Positions 1 to 13,337 of a stretch of DNA of 64,000 nucleotides are shown here, piece after piece (position 1 is the stretch's first letter; the number at the start of each line of letters is the position of its first letter). The notes under the pieces were generated by a model. The model made no database searches, was not told where the DNA came from, and saw only the letters and a list, made by a program, of their open reading frames with translations. The translations under genes and the position numbers were made by a program. The stretch covers positions 44,566,010 to 44,630,009 of the forward strand of contig OX352763.1 in the NCBI GenBank assembly GCA_947095585.1, in the 5' to 3' direction. The DNA comes from Nephrocerus scutellatus (taxonomy: Eukaryota > Arthropoda > Insecta > Diptera > Pipunculidae).

Positions 1-500
1 AAATTTGGTAGTGATCGGGTCCCGGGTTCGGCCGCAAGGCCATTATACATTTTTTAAATATCTATACTGGCATCAGATATTCGTCGCCCTTTATGGACTG
101 TGTGCGGTGTGTGCTGCGCAGTCGGCTGCGCTGCATGGTTTTGGTGGTAGAGAGAGAGAGAAATCTTAGCTCACGCACAAATGAACCCAGCAAATGAAAC
201 GAGACATAAATGTTTTATGTTTTATTTTTTTTATTTACTGTATTTTATTTTTATTGATGTCGTTTTTTGTTGTCGATATCAACTTACAGATAGAACAACA
301 AGTTTTCGCAAGAAAGATGGACAACACGTTTTGTAAACATTTTGGTGACCCCGGGCCCGGAGTCGTGAGCGCCCATACAAATTTTTTAAAAAAATTAACC
401 CGATTTTCTTTAAGTTTTATTTTCATGTGTATCTCCGATAGACAAAACTTTTTGTACAATTTTTGGAGTGAACGGGTCCTGAGACCCTTGTGTTGTTTTT
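1..500. repeat. Modular repeat family M, partial modules
   Basis: Bases 1-62 and about 300-500 carry the GC-rich core (cccgggcccgg type, e.g. near 350) followed by the (a)acccgattttcttcaaa...cacatgtgtatctccgat stretch that recurs through the window. No element end is seen here. Between them (63-300) is AT-rich sequence with a short GA run at 151-163. The reading frames here on both strands are repeat shadows. Confidence 0.7.
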
Positions 501-689
501 TTACCTACGTAAAAGCGTTTTTACAAACGTTTTCATTTTATCGTTTCACTTAATTGTTGCCTCATCGTTATCATTGATGATTCCGTGGTATTCGTATAAG
601 TGTTATGAAGTTCTTGAACAGATCGTGTGCATCTTCATGACTTCAATTTTCTCATAAGGCTGTAACATAGAATCTCGACTAAGCACAAT

Positions 690-850
690 TGAAAAAGACC
701 TGCTATTTTAAGCCGCATACGAAAATCGAATTAAGCTTAATACTTTCAGACGTTTGTCAGACATTCGTCAAAGGTGGGCCGTAAAAAATGATTTTTGGTG
801 ATTTCTGGGATTCGAACTTCGGCCCTCCGGCTCAGAAGTTGGAAACGATA
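690..850 (-). repeat. tRNA-derived SINE, partial copy
   Basis: Seen: on the minus strand a B-box-like gttcgaatccc (plus gggattcgaac near 808-820), preceded by the ctgagc stretch and followed by a tail related to the better copies at 62704-62980 and 31150-31412. The 5' A-box half and the 3' end are missing or diverged. A fragment of a pol III SINE family, not a working tRNA gene. Confidence 0.6.
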
Positions 851-1209
851 ATTAAATAGTTGTTAATGTTGATATCACATTTAATTGTCATTGTCTTCAA
901 AGCTCAAAATTAATGGATTACATTAAAAATGTTACAAAAGTAATAAAAACTGTTTAAATAATAAAATAAATGGTAATTTAAAACAATAAAAATTGTTTTT
1001 ACGTTGATTGTGCAATGAAATGAAATGTCAACATAATTGGCCCAGTCAAGTAAATTTAAATTATAGTGGAAGAGGTTAAATCTGACATTTTTCTTTAATT
1101 AAATTAAAATGCTATACTCTGTCAGTTGAAACATCCAAAAATGCGTAGAACAATTTTCCTAAAGAGGATTTTTTTCATAGCGATTTATTGAGAAAATGAA
1201 CTGCTTAAT
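851..1209. other. AT-rich sequence, nothing recognised
   Basis: Very AT-rich intergenic DNA with no frame worth reporting and no repeat that I could match elsewhere in the window. Confidence 0.5.
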
Positions 1210-1790
1210 GCTTTTCTCTACTTTATCATTTTGATTAACCCGATTTTCTTCAAATTTAATACACATGGGTACCCCCGATAGACAACACTTTTTGTAAACA
1301 ATTTGGAGACCCCGGGCCCGGGTTCGTGAGGCCCCATACATTTTTTAAAAAAATAACCCGATTTTCTTCAAATTTAATACACATGTGTCTCTCCTTTAGA
1401 CAAAATTTTTTGTAAAAAATTTGGAGACCCTGGGTCCCGGGGTCGTGGGGCCCCAAAATTAAAAAAAAAATTAACCCGATTTTCTTTAAATTTTCTATAC
1501 GTATGTATCTCCGATGAAAAACACTTTTTGTAAAAAATTTGGAGACCCCGGGCCCCAGGGTCATTGGGCCCCAAAAATTTTTTTAAAAAAATTAACCCGA
1601 TTTTTTTTAAATTTTGTATACGTGTGTATCTCCGATGTACAAAATTTTTTGTAAAGTTTTTGGATTTTTTTTAAAAAATTAGCTCGATTTTCTTCAAATT
1701 TTAATACATACCCATCTCCTATTAGAGAATTTTCATGAAAAATTGTATTTTTATGGGTTTTTTTATTGATAACATAAAGCTCATCCATAG
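1210..1790 (+). repeat. Modular repeat family M, array of about four modules
   Basis: Four to five successive modules of roughly 118-125 bp, each made of a GC core (around 1310, 1435, 1555), an oligo-A/T stretch, acccgattttcttcaaatt, and cacatgtgtatctcc-like sequence. The array ends at 1725-1790 with the family's outer end, tattagagaattttcatg followed by tttttatgggttt. Minus-strand reading frames across it simply reflect the modules. Confidence 0.75.
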
Positions 1791-2017
1791 CTACAAAAAA
1801 AAGAAAAAAAAGAAAATCGGTTGACAAACAGAGGAGCAAATGGTTCTTAACTGTTTTGCCTTTGCCTTTGCCTATTTATAGATAGATTTTTCAGAAATTT
1901 TGAGTAGTGGTGTTGTAAAATTTTGTCATCTGTTTGGTATTTAAAGAAAACAAGAACCGCCATAGTTTGCCACAATTCGGAATGGGTCGGACACTTTGGC
2001 CAGGGGGCTTTCTGATT

Positions 2018-2437
2018 TTTTAAATTCTCTATATTAACTTTGCGTGCCCGTAGCTGGCGGACTGGCTGGCTGGCTGGCTGGTCAGATCTTGTGATAAATT
2101 TTTAACCCACTTTCCAAAGCCCGATTTTATTGAAATTTTACACACATGTATATTTCCGGTGACAATATTTGAGAGTGATAGGGCCGCGGGGTCGGGGGGC
2201 TCCCATACAAATTGTTTTTCTCGGCATCATACTATAATGACTGTGTTCTGTGAGCGTCGAGCGCTGTGCGCTGTGGGCAGCGCTGCTTGCTTTACGATTG
2301 GTGTTGCTTTGTTGTTGGGTTGCAGCAGTGTTATGTGTTTTTATATTTCAGCATTTATAGTGGAATTCAGTATACTTTTGGTTATTAGAGAATTTATATG
2401 AAAGAGAATTAAAAGAATTTTTATGGGTTGTTTTTTT
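2018..2437 (-). repeat. Modular repeat family M, near-complete single-module element
   Basis: Both ends are visible: ttttaaattctctatatt at 2018-2037 and tattagagaatttatatg ... tttttatgggttg at 2383-2432. TAAATTCTCTA and TAGAGAATTTA form an 11-bp inverted repeat. Inside are a ggctggct run (2055-2080), one GC core (about 2183-2205) and a segment gcgctgcttgctttacgattgg. This copy best shows the basic element of about 400 bp. Confidence 0.75.
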
Positions 2438-3040
2438 CTTCAAATATTTAATTTTTTATTTGCATAAATTGTTCAAATTTTTTATATAGTAGCCTCCTTT
2501 AATTGCAAACGAAAACCAGCCCGTCATATTTTGGAACGGGACCACTGAGTCAATAGACTACATACAAGAACCCTGTATTTAGCCAACGATTTATTTATTT
2601 TTGGAATATCGCACAACATACCTACAAAATATTATACAACTTATTTTATTTCATTTCATTTCATACATATTTCCAGCCACAAGATTTGGCCTACCTACCT
2701 CACTACCTCCAGTGCTCCAGTTAGCACGTTTCATAAAATGCGTTTGTTTATTTTTTGTACACTATATTCAAATCTCACAATGCAGCCGATTTGAGAATTG
2801 TTTCACTGCATTAGTATGCGTACAATTTCGCTTTCTGTAGAAAAGGTTTTAATAAAAAGCCCAACTCTACACATACTATTGCTGTGAAAAAATAACAAAA
2901 TCTAATGTATTTGTGAAATGTGAATACAAGTAAATGTAGAAAAACTTCGTTTTACGGGTACAAACTTTTATGTATAAATCGACATACGCCACAGAGTCCT
3001 TGCTAATAATCGCCAAAATATCTGTTTTTGAGGTCGGGCC
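2438..3040. other. AT-rich intergenic sequence
   Basis: No gene, RNA or repeat recognised. The small open frames (for example 2601-2840) lack any family signature and look random. Confidence 0.5.
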
Positions 3041-3420
3041 TATGTAAAAGTATTTTCTTTTTTTCCACGCTTCACACGCCCGCACGCTACTTGCGACACG
3101 CGTCAAACGCAGGATATTAAAATTATCACCTGACATTGAGCTGCTCAAAAAATTTCAGCCCTCTAGGTCGTGCGAAAGGTGGTTAAAAATGACCTCAAAA
3201 AACGAGAAAATTGCGGCATTTTTAACCATCACAATCGCCACAAGCGAAACGCGACATACGTCACACGCGGAATATAAAAATGCTATTTTGGACTTAGACA
3301 CAAAATTTCAGCTCTCTAGGTCGTTTGGAAGGTGGTTAAAAAGGACTTCAAAGAAGCCGAAAAAAAATTCAACCCATCGCACACATCACATGCGACACAC
3401 GTCACACGCATGGTGACTTT
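3041..3420 (+). repeat. Dispersed repeat T with CGTCACACG-type motifs
   Basis: Two to three imperfect units of about 150-170 bp, each with gcgacacacgtcacacgc-like sequence, a ttcagctctctaggtcgt segment and a ggttaaaaa(t/g)gactcaaa(g)aag segment (3140-3190, 3290-3350). A diverged relative lies at 31740-32070. Function unknown; the class of element is not recognised. Confidence 0.6.
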
Positions 3421-3424
3421 CCAA

Positions 3425-7454
<4,030 letters not shown>

Positions 7455-7715
7455 TTGGCTAAGAAAAAGCCAAGCAAATTATTATGTTACACAAATTATT
7501 TTTTAATTCTAACGCACTAGGAAAAAACCAAATCAATACAATACGTAATAGGTAAACATAAAACATAGGTAAACATATTAATTTAGTTAAATGCGACTAT
7601 GCGAGTGTCAGTGTACATACACATAACGTCTAGTCTTATACGTCTAGTATAACCATCGGGTCTCTGTGATGGGTGGTGTGTGCGTATGTTATCATGCTTA
7701 TCACAGATTTATACA
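7455..7715 (+). other. Probable Pph13 3' UTR
   Basis: Directly follows the stop codon at 7452-7454. AT-rich, no repeat matches until 7716. Candidate poly(A) signals (aataaa) lie further on at about 8228, 8296 and 8337, so the transcript might run through repeat K, but none can be assigned. Confidence 0.4.
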
Positions 7716-8051
7716 ATAGTATATTACATAACGAGCAAGGAAAGTGGAGTTTATCGTGCGAGGTCGAAGCTTGACAATCGGCAATCTAACGAGCACGATG
7801 ATAACTTTTCTGCAAGTCATGTACGCTATTTTTCACGCGTCCAAACCGGTTTTTCTACTAAATCGAGAGAGAAGCAAAATCACAAACGACAAACAAAAGA
7901 TAATTCTTGCTCATGCGCAATGTGTTCGCTTAGATTGTAGTAAATAACAAAAGTGTTTTATATGTTATCTCACTAGTGTGGATAAGGACTACTTTTAAGG
8001 CTAGGTTATAGTGTACGAAACAGTCACTTTCGTCTATGGGCTCGTGAAAAA
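7716..8051 (-). repeat. Dispersed repeat K, copy 1
   Basis: Reverse complement of the copies at 16289-16744 and 20599-20910. Shared landmarks: agtatattac at one end, gcaaggaaagtggagtttatcgtgcgag, ccaaaccggtttttctgc(t)aaatcgagagagaag, and the other end ctttcgtctatgggc(g)tgtgaaaa. No terminal inverted repeat or coding domain is visible. The frame at 7744-7947 (starting MEFIVRGRSL) recurs in the 16.5-kb copy but has no recognised family. Confidence 0.75.
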
Positions 8052-8055
8052 GTTA

Positions 8056-8590
8056 TTTATCTAATTGGTTTGCATGATTTTAATTTCAAGAGGTTGTGAC
8101 CGATAGTGTGGCGTGCGCAATATATGCAAAGAATAACAAATTTAAAGTTTCTTAAAAGCGAACGTGAATTAATTTATTAACATTATTTATGCATGTAATC
8201 TGTAACAATTTGCAATATTTCAATTTAAATAAATTCTTATTACAATTTCAAGTTAAATAAAAATTTATTCTAGTTAAGTATACTGTATACCCTGAATAAA
8301 CTATTACTCCTAATTGTAATGGAGTTGAAATTTTTAATAAATATTTAAAGATTTTATGACGTATTTTGCTTAATTTAGAAATATGGTTGTAGGCAGTCGT
8401 CCATCACCATTCTGCATTCTGGTAGAACAACATGTATCTAGATTCAAGCTCATTTTACTATTATTAACTATTCTACTTGAGACAAAACCTCAACATGCTG
8501 CGACTGCCAGTAATTTTCCCCATAACTAGGAAAAATTTAATGATCATTTAAAGTCATGTTAGCACGACGGTAATAAGCTACTCTCATGCA
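8056..8590. other. AT-rich sequence, nothing recognised
   Basis: Contains several aataaa motifs (about 8228, 8296, 8337) that could serve the upstream + strand gene. No frame or repeat recognised. Confidence 0.4.
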
Positions 8591-8594
8591 AAAA

Positions 8595-9140
8595 AACCTT
8601 ATTACGGAACCTAAAATCAGCCCCGGTAACACTGATCCACGACGAAGACCACAGCAACGAGAACGTCTAATGGATTTAACATAACATAACATTTGACAGC
8701 ATAACAAATTGGGAAGATGCTGAAGCCAAATAGTAACCTCCAGCCATTATTAATGAATGGCACTTGCATCGAGGAAACTGAAAAACTAGCAATTCTTGGT
8801 ATGTGCGTCAACGGAAAGCTTCGTTGGAATGATCACATATTCAACGTCGCCAAAAATGCTGCGAAGTGCCTTCGCTCCCTAACACGGTGCAAGAAATATT
8901 TCACTACCTCTGATCTGGCTACTATTTACAAGGCATTCATTCGGCCTAAATTTGGTCAGGTGCACTCAAGACCACTTTGGATATGCTTGACAGAATACAG
9001 AACCGTGCAATAAAACTTATAGGTGACCAAAATAAAGAAAGAACAATTGAATCGCTTGAACATCGTAGGAATGTATCCTGTTTGTCACTGTTTTATCGCA
9101 ATACTCGTGGCGCTTTGAATGCTCATCACTTTACCCTTAG
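8595..9140 (+). mobile_element. LINE D scrap (8595-8690) and LINE B 3' part (8700-9140)
   Basis: 8595-8690 (attacggaacctaaaatcag, cacgacgaagacca) matches the RTE-like LINE segment at 32860-32940. From 8717 the frame reads MNGTCIEETEKLAILGMCVN..WNDHIFNVAKNAAKCLRSL, the C-terminal part of the jockey/CR1-like LINE B seen at 22900-23170; it continues with RIQNRAIKLIGD and HRRNVSCLSLFYR. The copy is broken at 9141 by a MITE and resumes at about 9612. Confidence 0.75.
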
Positions 9141-9611
9141 GCCCGTTGCACATTTTAGCTAAGCTAAGCTAAGCGATACGAGCTATGTTCATAGCTCTTA
9201 ATTGTAAATAAAGACATTTAAATGGAACGTTGCACACTTGAGCTTAACTATACGAGATGTGTTTTTCTGTTTTGAGCGATGCAAACTAACTTTGAATTGT
9301 AAATGTCAGTTATATCGCTCACACATACATTGATGTTATTGTTTTTTTATATATTATATTGCATTACAATTTAATTCAGTCAGATAATACGCATACGAAA
9401 ATAGAAATAGAAATGGTAATAATGTCCATATCACAACTCGGAGAACAATATCCTGTGTTAAATCCGGTATTTTGACAGATAAAGCATTAATTGCACTTGA
9501 ATGTATGTGTGAGTGTTATTATTAGCTAAAGTGTGCAGCGGTATGAACTAGGCGAGCTAAACTAAGCTAACGAAAACTATTTTTCTCGTTTAGCTGAAAT
9601 GTGCAACGAGT
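9141..9611. mobile_element. MITE-like element inserted in LINE B
   Basis: Ends form an inverted repeat: cgttgcacattttagct at 9144-9160 and agctgaaatgtgcaacg at 9592-9609 (one mismatch in the shared part). Inside the left end is a run of agcta/agctaagct. LINE B sequence stops at one side (acccttag) and resumes at the other (tcttaagcc), so cttag/cttaa flanks may be an imperfect target duplication. About 470 bp, no coding capacity. Superfamily not settled (an 8-bp duplication would suggest hAT). Confidence 0.7.
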
Positions 9612-9720
9612 CTTAAGCCAGGACGTATCGTTAAGTTTAGAGATTCTTTTTTTAATCGTACAACACGAATGTTGAATGCTTTTCCAAGCTTTGTATTTCC
9701 GCATCATTTGTTGTGTTGCA
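9612..9720 (+). mobile_element. LINE B 3' end, right of the MITE
   Basis: aagccaggacgtatcgttaa, gattctttttttaatcgtac and ttgtatttccgcatcattt match the end of the copy at 23320-23420 (agcccatcttcggacgtac...cttcccacatcac). It completes the broken copy that starts at 8700. Confidence 0.7.
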
Positions 9721-10049
9721 AACAACAACAATAGCATAAGCATAAAGCCGAAAATAAATCCAATAATCTTTAAGATTTAAAAACTAAAGCCATTTTATAG
9801 TTATGATGATCACCGTAAGGTGGTGTTTTGTTTAACACATAACAATTAAAATACATCGAAAATTTAAAGCCAAAAGCTGTTGCTTTGTAAAGCCAAGCCG
9901 GCTTTGCCAAAGCAACACAGCAAATAAGATCCGCAGGCATTCAAAACTGCATTCACATCGACATCTCCTCTTTCCTTCCTTGATACCTTAGTGCCAACGG
10001 CTGTGCCTTGCATGTGCCATTGAAAAAAATATATTTAAAGCAGATATAA
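9721..10049. other. Intergenic, nothing recognised
   Basis: A short aagc(c)-rich stretch at 9870-9925 (aaagccaagccggctttgcc) could form a hairpin. No gene or repeat recognised. Confidence 0.4.
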
Positions 10050-10267
10050 AATCAATCCAGCAGATGTGATAGACGGGGAATGGTGTCTCACAAAAAATGA
10101 TATTTCACCGCTGTCATGCATGAAGTCATGTAATCAGGGTGGGCTTTCTAGTCGCTAAAAATATGAAACGCACCGTTAACGAAATAAATGAAAGGCCATG
10201 GTAGGGGCAAATTTAAGAACATACGTTCATGCACCTACAGAGGATTCATAGAGGATGAATAAAGGAA
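10050..10267 (+). mobile_element. RTE-like LINE D, left half
   Basis: Aligns with 60300-60535 of the better LINE D copy: gacggggaatggtgtctcac, gtcatgca(t)gaagtcatgt, gggctttctagtcgc, aggggcaaatttaag and cacctacagaggatt. Encodes part of the endonuclease region, with stops. It halts at about 10267 where an M element starts and resumes at 16034. Confidence 0.75.
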
Positions 10268-11180
10268 TCCATAAAAATTAAAATCTTTCGTGTAAATTTC
10301 TAATCGGGGATACACAATGTGCAAAGTTTGAATAACATCGGGTACATTTTTTTAAAAAAATTGTTTGGGAGCCTTCTATCCTGATCACTCCAAAATTTGT
10401 ACAAAAAGTGTTTCCCTAGGATGTACACATGTGTATAAAATTTGAAGGAAATTCGGCTAATTTTAAGAAATGTATGTGGAAGTCCCTTGGCCCTGGTGCC
10501 ACTTCCAAATTTTTACAAAAGCCTTGTCCGTAGGACCTGTGTGTAAAAAATTTGAAGAAAATCGGGTAAATTTTTTAAAATTTTGTACCGGGGCCCGATC
10601 ACTCCAAAATGTTTACAAAAATTGTTGTTCATCGGAGGTTCACATGCATAAAAAATTTTAAGAAAATCGGGTACTCTTTTTACAAAATTTATATGTGTGC
10701 CTCCGACCCCGCCGCCGGATCGTTACCAAAGTTTTACAAAAAGTGTTATCCATCGGAGATACACATGCGTATAAAATTTAAAGAAAATCGGGAATTTTTT
10801 TTATAAAATTTGTATTGGTGCCCACCGACCCCAGGGCCCTATCACTCCAAAAAATATACAAAAGGTTTTAATTTTTAAAAAAAATGATATGGGCACCCCT
10901 CGGGCCTCAGGGCCCGATCACTCTAAAAATTGTACAAAAAGTTTTGTACACATGCATTAAAAATTTGAAGAAAATCTGGTAAATTTTGTAATTAATTTGT
11001 ATGGGAGCCCCGACCCGAGGACTAAGGGGCCCCGAATTTTAATAGAAAGGGTTGTCACGGGAAATACCCATGTGTGGAAAGTTGGAATAAAATCGGGCTT
11101 TAGGAAGTGGGTTAACAATTGCTCACATGATTTGGTATGTCCGCCAGCCAGTCACAGGCACGCGAAGTTAATATAGAGAA
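10268..11180 (-). repeat. Modular repeat family M, multi-module element inside LINE D
   Basis: Starts with ccataaaaattaaaat ... gtgtaaatttctaatcgg (outer end, 10268-10307) and finishes near 11165-11187 with cacgcgaagttaatatagag then aatttaaaa. In between are about seven modules with GC cores near 10590, 10705, 10825, 10905 and 11015. Orientation is opposite to the 2018-2437 copy's outer end order. A second M element follows directly in tandem. Confidence 0.75.
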
Positions 11181-11273
11181 TTTAAAAATTAAAATTGTTC
11201 ATGTAAATTATCCAATAACCAAAAGTATACTGAATTCCACTATAAATGCTGAAAAATAAAAACACATTCGAAG

Positions 11274-11524
11274 TATTGAAATGGTAAATAGTTCGAGTGA
11301 AATAGATAAATAATAATTCAGGATATTATTATGATACTATGAGATTTTATTGAAAAGCGTGTGTATTTCTTGAAACAGCAAAAGTAAGTAAGTAAAATAT
11401 TTTTCGAATTAATATTAACAAAAATATAAAGTCATGAATGACTTGATCAGAAAGAAGTGAACAAAGTAAAGTGAATAATATACAAGTAGATAATAAATCC
11501 GCTAACATCAATTGGATTTCAACA
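11274..11524 (-). repeat. 3' LTR of the copia-like element
   Basis: 251 bp. On the element's strand it starts TGTTGAAATCC and ends CCATTTCAATA, a short imperfect inverted pair. Differs from the other LTR at about 11303 (t/a) and 11320 (c/t). Confidence 0.9.
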
Positions 11525-11535
11525 CTCCTCCTCAA
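11525..11535 (-). other. Polypurine tract of the copia-like element
   Basis: ctcctcctcaa on the plus strand, i.e. gaggaggag directly before the 3' LTR on the minus strand. This is where plus-strand DNA synthesis would be primed. Confidence 0.75.
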
Positions 11536-13337
11536 TTGATTTGGCGGAGCCCACATCTTCTTCGCAGCTTCACGAACTTTTCTTTTGGAAGACCCTTCGT
11601 AAACAGATCAGCCAACATTTCCTCAGTTGGACAATAACTGCATTTAATGACTGCTTTCTTGACACAGTCTTCGATGAAATGTTTTCTCGTATCGATATGC
11701 TTAGAACGAGCAGTTGAACCTTCTCGTTTCACTTGTGACAAAACATTTTGATTGTCCTCAAAAATCTGGATACATTTATCACCATTCCACCTAAAATCTG
11801 ACAACAAACGTTGAAGCCAGATTGCCTCTTTGCACGCTTCCGTAAGTGCAATGTATTCAGCTTCTGATGAAGACAGTGATACACAATCTTGTCGTCTGCA
11901 TGTCCAACTTATTGCACCACCAAACAGAAAAATGAAACCAGAATTTGATTTCCGTGTCTCACGACACTCTGCCCAATCGGCATCAGCATAGCCGACCAAA
12001 CTGCTTCGATCGTTGTTGCAACCAATTAACAAACGCATTGATGAGGTTTGCTTCAGGTACTGAATCGTGCGTTTGACTTCCTTCCAGTCGCGCGTTGTTG
12101 GGTTCGCAACCTTTTGCGACAAAATTGCAACAGCCGTTGCAATGTCTGGACGAGTATTCGTTGCGATATAAAGCAAGCATCCAATCGCTGCTCTATATTG
12201 ATCGTTGGTCAACAGCATTTCCTCGCATGGGTCCGTACGATACGTTGAACTTAGTGGTGTTTCCTGACCTTTTGCGTTAGCCAGACCGAACTTCTTTACA
12301 ACGCTTATGATATACTTTTCCTGATCGAGTTCGAAAACGTTTCTCCCCGGCTTGATGCGAATCCCTAGATAATTGTGCACTTCTCCAAGGTCCTCAATGG
12401 CAAAATGCTTATTGATCACATCAAGGAGGAACTTGATGCGTGTTCGGTTGTTGCTCGCCACCAAGATGTCATCGACGTATACCAATACGTAGATTGCATC
12501 TTCCATTTCTTCCGAGATGTATAGGCAGTTGTCCGCCTCACTCTGCACGAGCTTTGCGCTTACCAGTACGTCATGTAGCGTTTTGTTCCAAACACGTGCA
12601 GACTGCTTCAAGCCATAGATGCTTTTCTTCAATTTACATACCTTTCCTTCCTGTCCGTCTTTTATAAAACCAGGTGCTTGTTTCATGTATATCTCCTCCT
12701 GAAGATCACCATTCAAGAATGCCGTTTTTGCGTCAAAATGATGCACCACCATTGCACGGGCAGCTGCGACTGCCAGCATCATCCGAAATGTTGTGTGCCT
12801 TGCAACGGGTGCGAAAACTTGATCATAATCTGTTCCATATTTTTGACTAAAACCTTGGGCTACCAATCTGGCTTTGAATTTCTTCACATTTCCTTCTTGA
12901 TCGGTTTTCAACTTGTAAACCCACTTGCAGCCTACCAAATTCTTACCAGTTGGTAAATCAACGAGACTCCATGTCTTGTTTCGATGCATTGAATTCATTT
13001 CATCGTTCATAGCAACGATCCATTGATTCTTCTCTGCCGAACAAATTGCATTTTTGTACGATGTTGGTTCACTGTTGAGTGTAATGCAAATGTCTTGGAA
13101 ACGTTCCGGCGCAACACCAAAATTTGCTCTTGTGGAACGACGTATTTCATTCCCGATGTCTGGTGGTTCTTCCACCACAGTTGAATCATGCGCATCTTCG
13201 AACTCATCAGCTTCAGAGCCAAATTCTTGATGCTCCTCCTGACACTCCTTCTGGGCTTCAATCTGAGCTTTGTTTGCTAGACTAAATTGAAAATTGAAAA
13301 TGAGATGACCACAATTCGTTTGGATGGTACGTAGCAA
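11532..13337 (-). CDS. Copia-like Pol, C-terminal part: reverse transcriptase and RNase H
   Basis: Minus-strand frame of about 600 codons. RVT_2-type reverse transcriptase: NKTWSLVDLPTGKNLVGCKW near its start, VDDILVAS with the YVDD catalytic motif, YLGIRI, then NTRPDIATAVAILSQ and the RNase H part (GYADADWAECRETRKSNSG, SSSEAEYIALTEACKEA, EDNQ, SKHIDTRKHF). Ends with TAA close to the purine tract. Within a working copia element this would be continuous with the upstream frame; here it is out of frame with it. The first methionine is not a real start. Confidence 0.9.
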   Translation of the reverse strand: MLRTIQTNCGHLIFNFQFSLANKAQIEAQKECQEEHQEFGSEADEFEDAHDSTVVEEPPDIGNEIRRSTRANFGVAPERFQDICITLNSEPTSYKNAICSAEKNQWIVAMNDEMNSMHRNKTWSLVDLPTGKNLVGCKWVYKLKTDQEGNVKKFKARLVAQGFSQKYGTDYDQVFAPVARHTTFRMMLAVAAARAMVVHHFDAKTAFLNGDLQEEIYMKQAPGFIKDGQEGKVCKLKKSIYGLKQSARVWNKTLHDVLVSAKLVQSEADNCLYISEEMEDAIYVLVYVDDILVASNNRTRIKFLLDVINKHFAIEDLGEVHNYLGIRIKPGRNVFELDQEKYIISVVKKFGLANAKGQETPLSSTYRTDPCEEMLLTNDQYRAAIGCLLYIATNTRPDIATAVAILSQKVANPTTRDWKEVKRTIQYLKQTSSMRLLIGCNNDRSSLVGYADADWAECRETRKSNSGFIFLFGGAISWTCRRQDCVSLSSSEAEYIALTEACKEAIWLQRLLSDFRWNGDKCIQIFEDNQNVLSQVKREGSTARSKHIDTRKHFIEDCVKKAVIKCSYCPTEEMLADLFTKGLPKEKFVKLRRRCGLRQIN

